Of a stretch of DNA of 64,000 nt, positions 23,758 to 32,261 are shown piece after piece. Under the pieces are notes generated by a model. The model worked only from the letters and a program-made list of their open reading frames with translations, did no database searches and was not told the origin of the DNA. Positions within the stretch are counted from its first letter, which is position 1. Each line of letters starts with the position of its first letter. Source of the DNA: Brachynemurus nebulosus (Eukaryota; Arthropoda; Insecta; Neuroptera; Myrmeleontidae); assembly GCA_035578155.1 (NCBI GenBank), contig JAPWDM010000001.1, forward strand, positions 163,343,498 through 163,407,497. The letters run 5' to 3'. Position numbers and translations under genes: made by a program.

Positions 23758-25883
23758 TGTTGAGCTTTTTAGAAACTGTACTTAATTAAGTAAGCTGGAT
23801 ACGACCGATATTACATTTCCTTGATAAATTATGCAATGACATATAAATATTTAAGAGAACTCTGGTCTCTCATATCTTGTTTAAATTAGAAAATGTTTAA
23901 TTTTTCCCGTCATTGCGTGCATTTTTAAATTTTTTTTATTTTTATTTTTCGCGAAGTTGGCGGGATGCAGTTGACTCATAGGCCGGGAATTGTCTACTGT
24001 TGGTTTAAACAATAAAAAATTAACTAAGTGATTTTGAAGAAACTGATTTGTTGTCAAAAACGAATCTAATCATTCTGAAATTTTATTTCTAATATATTTA
24101 AAAAATATAACATTTAGTTTCTAAGTTTATCTATAGAAGATAGGTACATGCAAATTAAGATATAAATATAGTTTTTATTACGTAAAAAAAAATAAATGTT
24201 TTCTTCTAAAACTCTTATATATAGTCTTTCCACTTATGTTAAAAAAAAAAATTTTCTTCAAACACCCAATTCTGAATTTATGACTTTCTAAGCCAAATAA
24301 AGAATTAATTTAATCTCCTCCTCAATATCTTTCTTCTAAAAAAATTAAGCCTTAATACGGTATTTAAGATATAAAAATACTTAAATCAGACACATTGTAT
24401 ATATACTGTAGTAAATATTGTTTTATATGAAAGAGATTTATTTTTCATTTGCTCGAAATATGAATAGAAAACCGAACAATCTAATCATAACTTATATTTT
24501 CTCATTGATCCAAGTTGCAATTCATACAATTTTTTGCTACATCAGCGTCTTTTCGATTCTTCTCTTCCACCAACTGTTATTACCACTATTGTAATCGTAA
24601 ATTTTTATTATTAAACTATGGGTATATTCGATAAAAGTTATCTGATTCTAGACTTCATTTTACTGGCGGTGCATTCCAATAAATGAATTTAAAAATGCAC
24701 CCTTATGAATTTTATTTTCTCATTTACTCTTTTTTATTGGTTATTAAAAAAATGGGAGTATTTAGTAACAGTAACTTTTATATCAAGCGTAATATTACTT
24801 GTTCATTTATTTTTTGCTTTGAATATTTAACAAAAGGTAGACGATCCACCTAATCGTAAGTTATTATTGTAGTTTATAAATACATCTATACCTTGATAAC
24901 ATCTAAATATAATAAACTGGTTATAATTTCACTGAATGGTTGAATGATTCTTACTTCTACCACTGGATCCCATATGCAAATAAAACTGTAATTTATTAAT
25001 ATTTTACTGGTACAAAAATCGGCGTTCCAGAATTCTTCAAAAATTACACTACTCTACGATTCTTAAAAAAATTCGAAAAAATTATTCCTTTAATAAACAT
25101 ACTTAATATTGCATTTTCAGGTGTACAAAACATTAAAGCGATTTTCTGGCACTTGTCATTTTTGAAACTGGTGAACAATTTAAATCAAAATCTACTCAAC
25201 CGATTGTTTTGAAATTTTGTATACAGCTTCCTTACATAAATGACCAGGTATCCTTGGGAGCTTTTATTTTATTTTTCATAATTAGTATTAATTTTACAAT
25301 AACAAATAGGGATACCTTAGGAAAGCGTGTACCTAATGGTATAATTTTTTTTTGTTTCGGATGATACACTCATGAGTTATATTGTTTACCGACAGACAAC
25401 TTTTTTCGAGGCGACTCCAAAGATTTACTGCCATTGGCTTAATTATTTATATTTTGTTTTAAAAAATTAAGTGTTGTTCATATATGCTGTACTATAATGT
25501 TACGATCGATTAATTAAATTTGTATTAACAGTTAGTCTAATAAAAAAATAACAAAAACTAAAATACCCCTGTCGCAGAATCCTGCATAACATAGCGAATT
25601 TTCGTCTTTAAAAATTCGTTTTTCTCGGAAACCAGTTTAAATAGAATGATGGCATAAAAACCTTTTTTATGTAATTTTTCTTCCTCTTTCTAATGGTGTA
25701 AAAAATGTCGGAAAAACATTTGAATAAGTGGAAATTTTGGCAAAAAACTAATTTTTTTACGAACAAAAACCATGTTTCGGGCATCGGACGTGTCTGGCTA
25801 ACAAACTTGTACAACGGTTTGGGACTTCCAACATTTTCACCAAAGTACGTAAGCCTAGGACATTTCGTTCGAGATTTATCGTG

Positions 25884-25925
<42 letters not shown>

Positions 25926-26514
25926 GAATATTATTTTCGGTTTCTAGGGACCTCAAAACAAATTTCTGCCCTAGTCCCGGGCCCAAGTCGCCTCATGACA
26001 GTGGCTGTAATAGCTGAATTCCATTCCGGAAATTCGCTAAAAGACGGAAAACTATATAAGTACAAACGTCTCATGTTACTTCATTTATTGCATTTGTCTG
26101 ATGACGTCGGACCATTTTTCGTTGATCTGTCCTATACCATAAATTTCATTAATTTCGGTGATATTTAAAAAATTTTAACAATTACTAATTTAATTAAATA
26201 ATACCTTTCGGCAACCATTGTTCCGTCATATCGGGTTCACGTTCTTTGTATTCTATCAGTGACAAAAAAATTCTACAGGGGTGAAACGTTTGTAAAAAAT
26301 CTGTCATAACGTAATTTTTAATTAATCTTACTACCATTACTCTATGCTTACATTTGGCTACATAAACTTAACAATTCTAATATTATTAGGTTCAATATGA
26401 ACTCAGTGTCGTCCGTCCTTTATATCTAATCTAACATTTTTATTACCCAGCTATCCCTAATAAAGATACATACATAAGTAGATAGGCTATAAGAGAACGG
26501 GAGCACCGTAGAAC
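23758..26514. other. Anonymous region right of the BEL/Pao element
   Basis: No gene supported. It contains a short (TA)n tract (25888-25921) and a block at 25977-26045 related to 13725-13790. A 92-codon minus-strand frame and an 80-codon plus-strand frame overlap each other at 25608-25947; neither has a recognisable domain. Confidence 0.45.
25888..25921. repeat. (TA)n microsatellite
   Basis: Short uninterrupted TA tract of about 34 bp. Confidence 0.95.
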
Positions 26515-26572
26515 CTCAATTATCCGGACTACTTTTTTGACCGTGTTAAGAACCGTGTAGTTTGGGGTCCTA

Positions 26573-26931
26573 CTGTACCTAGTGCAAAACTTGACCTTTG
26601 ACCCGGCACGTACCAAGTACATGTATTTAAAATTTGTTGTTGACATTTGACCCCACACGCGCTCATACTGTTAGCCTTGAAATTCGTAAGAGATGAGTCA
26701 TTACCCGCAACCAAATTAATTTATGTTAACCCATTATGCGTCATCACAATTTACTTATAACAATTTGGTTTTGTGTTAACCCATTACCCGCCATAGTTTT
26801 TGAATGCAAACCTAACGCATGCGCAGACTGAATTTAAGTACACGACGCATGCGCAGACTGAATTTTAGGTTACAATTTGATAGATGGGGCACACTATCGC
26901 GTCTAAAATGTGGGGAATACCCTAACTCGGG
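26573..26931 (+). repeat. Left long inverted repeat
   Basis: It matches the reverse complement of 39803-40163 with only about a dozen differences seen by eye. It holds two copies of CGCATGCGCAGACTGAATTT, itself containing the palindrome GCATGC, two ACCCATTA motifs and one TGAGTCA (26694-26700), the heptamer that dominates the central array. Confidence 0.9.
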
Positions 26932-27480
26932 GGTGGCCCCAAATTTTTGACACCGTACTGTACTTAAATTTTTGGTACACTACCGTGTCAAAAGTGTGGA
27001 CCCCCCTGGTCAAAAAGGTATCCGATCACTTTTTGAAACGTACTGTACGTGCAAACCTTGGCCCCAACACGCGCTTGCCTTAAGTACGTCATCTTAAACG
27101 AACTATCACGTCAAAAAATGTGGGGAATACCCTAACTCGGGGGTGGCCCCAAATTTTTGACGCCGTACTGTACTTAAATTTTTGGTACACTACCGTGTCA
27201 AAAGTGCGGGTCCCCCTGACCAAAAAGGTATCCGACCACTTTTTGAAGCGTACTGTACGTGCAAACCTTGACCCCAACACGCGCTTGCCTTAATTGCGTC
27301 ATTTTAAACGAAAGGTACATTACCAAGTCAAAAATGTGGGGAATACCCTAACCCAAGGGGTGGCCGCTAAATTTTGCGGGGCACTGTACCAAGCGCTAGA
27401 TTTTAAAACCAGACTCCGGGGTCCAGATTTCTGACCGCTACTGTACTGCCGGAAATCGAGTGTTAACTGTACCTTATGGG
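26905..27480 (+). repeat. ~210-bp tandem repeat, about three copies
   Basis: Units beginning AAAATGTGGGGAATACCC start at 26905, 27115 and 27331. Each contains CCTAACTCGGGGGTGGCC-like, ATTTTTGACNCCGTACTGTA and GTACTGTACGTGCAAACCTT blocks, the last echoing the outer edge of the inverted repeat. The right inverted repeat carries only the start of one unit, so the amplification is on the left side only. A 63-codon frame here is a repeat shadow. Confidence 0.9.
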
Positions 27481-28214
27481 GATTTTTGGTATATTTAACC
27501 TTGGAAAATTCCAGGAATTTTTATCAGTTTTAAAATAAACAAACAACTAATAATTAAATGTTTATTTTAGCTGAATTATGATCATATGACTCATATATGG
27601 AGTTTTTTTGGTATAAGAAAGATGACGTCATGGAATATTAATGAGTTAAAAAATTGTTTAGTAAAAAATATCACCCATTGTAGGCCTCAAGCAAGAAATT
27701 ATTTTTATCAGTTTTAATACTTTAACATTTAACCTACAGTGACCAATTTTTTAGTTAACTAACAAAAATTCTTGAAATTTTAACAAGTTACAAAAAATAT
27801 TACTTCTTATGGTGCACAACACTTTTGAATTTGACTGTAGCACAAAACTGTTTCTATATCAAACGAAAATTATCTGAAATAATTCAGTATGTACATATGT
27901 ATAGACTCTATATATTAAAAATATTTTATGTATACACTCTGTATATTGAGAATAAGAAAGAAAATTTGTATATAATTTTAATTTTTATGAATGCTAGTAA
28001 ACGAATTGTATAGCCATTTATGAATAAGTATTAAATCTAATTATAAAATAATTTATAAATATTGCAAAAAATTTGTTTAATCAGCAAAATCAATGTATAT
28101 CATTTTAATACTGATACATATTTATATTAGGGTATAATAGTATTGTATTTAACATTTTTAAACAGAATAAAAGTTCAATTTTTGGTTTTAAATTACTATA
28201 AACACGTCGCTTAA
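27481..28214. other. Anonymous AT-rich stretch inside the inverted-repeat element
   Basis: No reading frame with a recognisable motif. It may be a later insertion or decayed coding sequence. Confidence 0.4.
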
Positions 28215-28842
28215 TATAAAAATGATAACAGCATTGAGTTTTACTAAATTTTTAAGTCTGTAAAATCAAAATTTTTATAGACTAGAACATTTTGAATTTG
28301 ATACTTTATCAATCATTAACATATATATAATATCATGTATATATAACTGGTGTATATTTAGTATTTTTAATAAATATTTTAGTATACAGGGTGTATCATG
28401 AAATATGCTTTTCAATTAGAATAATAAATTTCATAAGATTTTTGTTAATACTCTTATTGGTTAACGAAAGAAACTTTTTGCTGTAAAAAAATAGGGGAAT
28501 TCCGGGTAATAATTAAATAAAACGCACATATAAAAATGATAACAGCATTGAGTTTTACTAAATTTTTAAGTCTGTAAAATCAAAATTTTTATAGACTAGA
28601 ACATTTTGAATTTGATACTTTATCAATCATTAACATATATATAATATCATGTATATATAACTGGTGTATATTTAGTATTTTTAATAAATATTTTAGTATA
28701 CAGGGTGTATCATGAAATATGCTTTTCAATTAGAATAATAAATTTCATAAGATTTTTGTTAATACTCTTATTGGTTAACGAAAGAAACTTTTTGCTGTAA
28801 AAAAATAGGGGAATTCCGGGTAATAATTAAATAAAACGCACA
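28215..28842 (+). repeat. Perfect 314-bp tandem duplication
   Basis: 28215-28528 and 28529-28842 appear identical base for base. Each contains ACAGGGTGTATCATGAAATA and ends near AAACGCACATA. Perfect identity means a very recent duplication or an assembly artefact. Confidence 0.95.
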
Positions 28843-28924
28843 TATTTTTCTTTTTTTTAAAATTTTATTTATAGAATATGTATACAAAAAATTAAATTGC
28901 TTAAATGTATATATTACTAAAAAT

Positions 28925-29437
28925 CTATTTATTTTTCATATAAAATTTTTTTAAAAGAATACAGTTTTCTAATGAGCAAATTTTATCTGAATGGATCATA
29001 CAGCGTCTTGAATAATATTCATCTCGCAGATTGGAAATCTTCGATACATCAAATATTTCCTCCAAATTCAAAATCCACGACCGGTGTTCGGTGTCATCAA
29101 ACAAATTTGAAATCCATTTCTTCTTTTCACCGCCCTTGAAACTTCTTTAATATAGGTTTCAATATGGAATGAAGTTTTTTGTACGGAATAAATCCATATG
29201 ACCAAGGTATCGCATGCCAATTTCGGCAAAGCTAACGTGCAGCAACCCGTTCATATTTCTTCGGCAACTCGTTGAAATCAAACGGTGCATCGAATATAAG
29301 ATGTAATATTTCATCCGAATTTTCCGCAACGATACCAACTTCTTTAAAATAAAAAAGCTCCTTGATAGCCTTGTATATCAAGAAACGCTATTTTTTATCG
29401 CCGCTGTAGAACTGAATTTACTCACACAATCCACAAC
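28925..29437 (-). pseudogene. Broken unassigned gene of the inverted-repeat element
   Basis: Minus-strand coding-like sequence of roughly 165 codons, broken by a stop (TAG, 29232-29234) and by frame changes near 29145 and 29390. Readable segments contain FLDIQGYQGAFYFKEVG, FDFNELPKKYERVA, then WSYGFIPYKK, KKKWISNLFDD, LRDEYYSRRCMIHSD and a C-terminal C-x5-C pair (ICSLENC) before a TAG overlapping an AATAAA. The order DIQG...W..GFIPY...KKKW...C..H...C resembles unnamed proteins I recall as multicopy in insect genomes, possibly of exonuclease-like fold, but this is unverified. It is the outermost leftward gene of the element. No function is claimed. Confidence 0.5.
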
Positions 29438-29550
29438 TTTATATAAAATAATTAAAATTGGTGAGGATAGTTAATTTGTGGGATGTATCCGAAAATGGAT
29501 ACTAATAGCTATTACTAGTTGACCATCAAATTACAAACTGTTAATAATAT
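29438..29550. other. Short spacer between the two leftward frames
   Basis: About 110 bp with ATGGATACTAATAGCTATTA; nothing coding. Confidence 0.4.
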
Positions 29551-29727
29551 TTAGCACATTACTGAGTACCATGTTCTTTTGACTTTAAGACCTAGTGATT
29601 TAAGGAATGCTAAATTTTCGGGTGAAATGTGTTGTCGCTTAAAAGTTTTACGTTTAATGATCTTAGGTTTCGAAAGTCCTTTGCTAGGTTGTCTAGTGGT
29701 GGACTGCTCTGAATTGTAAATTATCAT
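29551..29727 (-). CDS. Small basic protein of the inverted-repeat element (58 aa)
   Basis: From the ATG at 29727 the frame encodes 58 residues; it is open upstream to 29880, but that extension runs into the 27-bp tandem repeat, so the internal ATG (MIIYNSEQS) is preferred. The product is strongly basic (KPKIIKRKTFKRQ) and ends with a helix-like ISPENLAFLKSLGLKVK, suggesting a DNA- or RNA-binding or virion-basic protein, an inference from composition only. It is divergent from the plus-strand genes across the central array. Family unknown. Confidence 0.45.
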   Translation of the reverse strand: MIIYNSEQSTTRQPSKGLSKPKIIKRKTFKRQHISPENLAFLKSLGLKVKRTWYSVMC

Positions 29728-29843
29728 GGTTCGAAATGCAATTGTTATACCACGAAATTGTTTTTTCAGCGAAAGAGATGTTAACTCTTTGACAACCACC
29801 GGTAAATTGACAATATTTTGTGTAAGTTTAACTATTTTATACC

Positions 29844-29924
29844 CTTTAACCATGATAATGTGTATGAGCCCTTTAACCATGATAAGCTGTATGAGCTCTT
29901 TAACTATGATAAGGTGTATGAGTC
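29844..29924 (+). repeat. 27-bp tandem repeat, three copies
   Basis: Three exact-length units with the core CTTTAACCATGATAA and TGTATGAG directly abut the 21-bp array. The last unit ends GTATGAGTC and runs into the first TGAGTCA of the array, suggesting the two repeats share an origin. Confidence 0.9.
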
Positions 29925-30597
29925 ACTCCGGGGGCAAAATAAGTCACCCCGGGAGCAAAATGAGTCACTCCGGGAGCTAAATGAGTCACTCCGGGAGCTA
30001 AATGAGTCACTCCGGGAGCTAAATGAGTCACTCCGGGAGCTAAATGAGTCACTCCGGGAGCAAAATGAGTCACTCCGGGAGCTAAATGAGTCACTCCGGG
30101 AGCAAAATGAGTCACTCCGGGAGCTAAATGAGTCACTCCGGGAGCAAAATGAGTCACCCCGGGAGCAAAATGAGTCACTCCGGGAGCTAAATGAGTCACC
30201 CCGGGAGCAAAATGAGTCACCTCGGGAGCAAAATGAGTCACTCCGGGAGCTAAATGAGTCACTCCGGGAGCAAAATGAGTCACTCCGGGGTAAAATGAGT
30301 AACTCCGGGAGCAAAATGAGTCACTCCGGGAGCAAAATGAGTCACTCCGGGAGCAAAATGAGTCACTCCGAGAGCAAAATGAGTCACTCCGGGAGCAAAA
30401 TGAGTAACTCCGGGAGCACATTGAGTAACTCCGGGAGCAAAATGAGTCACTCCGGGAGCAAAATGAGTCACTTCGGGAGCAAAATGAGTAACTCCGGGAG
30501 CAAAATGAGTCACTCCGGGAGCAAAATGAGTCACTCCGGGAGCAAAATGAGTCACTCCGGGAGCAAAATGAGACACTCCGGGAGCATGTGAGTCACT
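29919..30597 (+). repeat. 21-bp array, ~32 copies, TGAGTCA-rich (enhancer-like)
   Basis: About 32 head-to-tail units of TGAGTCACTCCGGGAGCAAA plus one base. Nearly every unit holds TGAGTCA, the AP-1/bZIP recognition sequence, overlapping the interrupted palindrome GAGT-C-ACTC and followed by CTCC-G-GGAG. Four units have TGAGTAA instead. The left half alternates AGCTAAAT and AGCAAAAT variants; the right half is almost all AGCAAAAT. One unit at 30277-30296 is 20 bp. Because 21 is divisible by three, long frames exist in several frames on both strands; none is taken as coding. The array separates leftward from rightward genes, where a shared enhancer or replication region would sit. Baculovirus hr regions are a functional analogy, not a demonstrated homology. 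Confidence 0.9.
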
Positions 30598-30647
30598 CGT
30601 TGGAGTCAAATGAGTCGCTCGGTGAAGCAAATGAGCTAAGTATATAT

Positions 30648-31016
30648 ATGAAATTGTCTGAACCGGAATCAATGGACTGGGATAAAATAGATGTTTCAAT
30701 TGGTGTATTTTGCGAACGTGAACCAATGCTGCTGAACGAACTGACTTTGGAAACATTTCTTTAAATCTACAAGTGAATCAGTTTGAATGTGCTGAAAAGT
30801 TATGGTGCGAAAATCATACAACGCGCCTGGATTTGGTTACCAGCCGATTATCAAGCCATGTTTCAAGAATGTGAACCATGTTTTGAATATTATAATCGAC
30901 CCTGGCAACAAGATCATATTGATGGACCACCTGGTTTGAAAATTCGCTGTGAAATGTGCAAGAATGGCGTGAAAATGGAGGAAAACTTTCAACCTCTTTA
31001 TTTTCCTCTAAAATAA
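30648..31016 (+). CDS. Unassigned gene(s) of the inverted-repeat element, two in-frame segments
   Basis: An ATG at 30648 opens a 38-codon acidic segment (MKLSEPESMDWDKID) ending at TAA 30762-30764. Two stops later (TGA 30774-30776) the same frame reopens from about 30783 to 31016, encoding RAWIWLPADYQAMFQE, EPCFEYYNRPWQQDH and IRCEMCKNG, ending FPLK. The second segment has three tryptophans, an aromatic-rich middle and a C-x2-C pair, possibly zinc-binding. Either these are two small genes, the second lacking an ATG, or one gene broken by two nonsense codons. The next frame starts only 4 bp after its stop, giving an operon-like packing unusual for a host gene. Family not recognised. Confidence 0.45.
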
Positions 31017-31020
31017 AAAT

Positions 31021-31124
31021 ATGTTGTTGTTTAACGTTTACGATCGAGAAGATTTAATCAAAGAGTTAAATGCTTTAAAAGAAATTACTGTTGGTCGAGA
31101 AATATTCTCTATACTTCGCGAACT
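31021..31124 (+). pseudogene. Small acidic-tailed gene, 5' part, interrupted by Gypsy
   Basis: The ATG at 31021 opens MLLFNVYDREDLIKELNALK. The frame is cut at 31124 by the Gypsy LTR and resumes at 39669/39673 after the target duplication. The two parts are in phase once the element and one AACT copy are removed, so the gene was open (about 66 codons) when Gypsy inserted. That is good evidence that this small frame was real and intact then. Function unknown. Confidence 0.6.
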
Positions 31125-31618
31125 TGTTACGACCGCCGCGGAATGACGATCAGTAGCGTGTTGAGCGTAGAGGGTTCGAACTCTACGAAACTCAAAACTA
31201 GTAGTTTCGAGATGTGCCCTCGTGTCGGACGGTAGGGGGATGTCTCAGGGTTAAGAAATAAAACATTATAAACCACGTTTACGCTTAATCTACAGTTTAT
31301 TAATATATTAAGTTTAAAAGAAATACATATTACTATCGACTTACCCCGAAATTCCCGTGCTTTCACTTTTATCCTGGTTCTCAAGTAACACTCACTTTCA
31401 CCCTTCAGACACTACGTGTAATTAACTTCCAACTCTACTCACACTCTGTTTCCAACTGTATTTCATCGTTCCCAATTTTTGGTCAACGACTTGCCTGAAT
31501 GCAACGATTTTCGCTGACACCATCAATTTTTAATTATTACATTAATTTTTCATTAATTGCGTTAATCGCTACAGTCAAACCTGTCTACGCTGGAACACAG
31601 TTAGACCCGTTCACAACA
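31125..31618 (-). repeat. Gypsy 3' LTR (left copy)
   Basis: 494 bp, identical by eye to 39175-39668. An AATAAA lies on the minus strand (from TTTATT near 31307). The 85-codon minus-strand frame is present in both LTRs and is not considered a gene. Confidence 0.95.
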
Positions 31619-31634
31619 TCACTCCCCCCTTTAG
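31619..31634 (-). promoter_or_regulatory. Gypsy polypurine tract
   Basis: Minus strand reads AAAGGGGGGAGTGA up to the 3' LTR edge, the expected plus-strand primer. Confidence 0.8.
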
Positions 31635-32261
31635 AAAAGATGGTGCTTTTATGAAAGCACCAGCCTTTTAAGTAAATTTTAATTAGAAATAATTTTTATA
31701 GTTCCGGGTAAGTCGCATATTACAATAAAAATGATAAGATTATAAAATGATAAGCCTTAAATACTAGCATCTATTGTTTCCTAAAAGTAAAACCCAATTC
31801 CTCCCCATTTTCCCCTTTTTTTTTTTTACAAAAATAGTTCGCTGTTACATTAATTGATCCTATCTAATCTTAAGTACTAAGTATTAATTACTTTATTTTT
31901 GTCCTAAATTTATCTTAAAGCCCTTAGGTACTGTCCGTTACATATGTCCATATTGCACTCACTGGAGTTCACATTTTAGTCTCCTAAGTTTCACTTGTCA
32001 CAACCACTTTAGTTTATCAAGGAATAAAACTCTGTTTTTGCTGTTTCACCCCTTTTTCTTTTTTTTTTTCTCACCAGTTCTCACGTCCCACAATTTTAGT
32101 TTTAGACAACTCATAAAAATGTTTTTGTTTTTTTTTAACTAGAGATAATTAATTTAGTTTGATATTTAAGTGTTATTGTTTTAAACAGGATACACTAATC
32201 ACTTTCACGATGGAGTGAGTTTATTTATGTAAATATATATATTTTTATTTTTATCTTTTAC
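31635..32261 (-). other. Gypsy 3' untranslated region
   Basis: About 630 nt between the pol stop and the purine tract. AT-rich, with no reading frame of note and no env. Confidence 0.7.

Noticed and set aside
29919..30597. CRISPR-like array
   Set aside because: Units are contiguous with no unique spacers, and the context is eukaryotic.
29818..30756. Long reading frames in several frames and both strands across the 21-bp array (up to 257 codons)
   Set aside because: The unit length is divisible by three, so a lack of stops in one unit opens every copy. No frame has a start context, domain or non-repeat body.
31127..31384. 85-codon frame, repeated at 39177-39434
   Set aside because: It is part of the Gypsy LTRs; no recognisable product.
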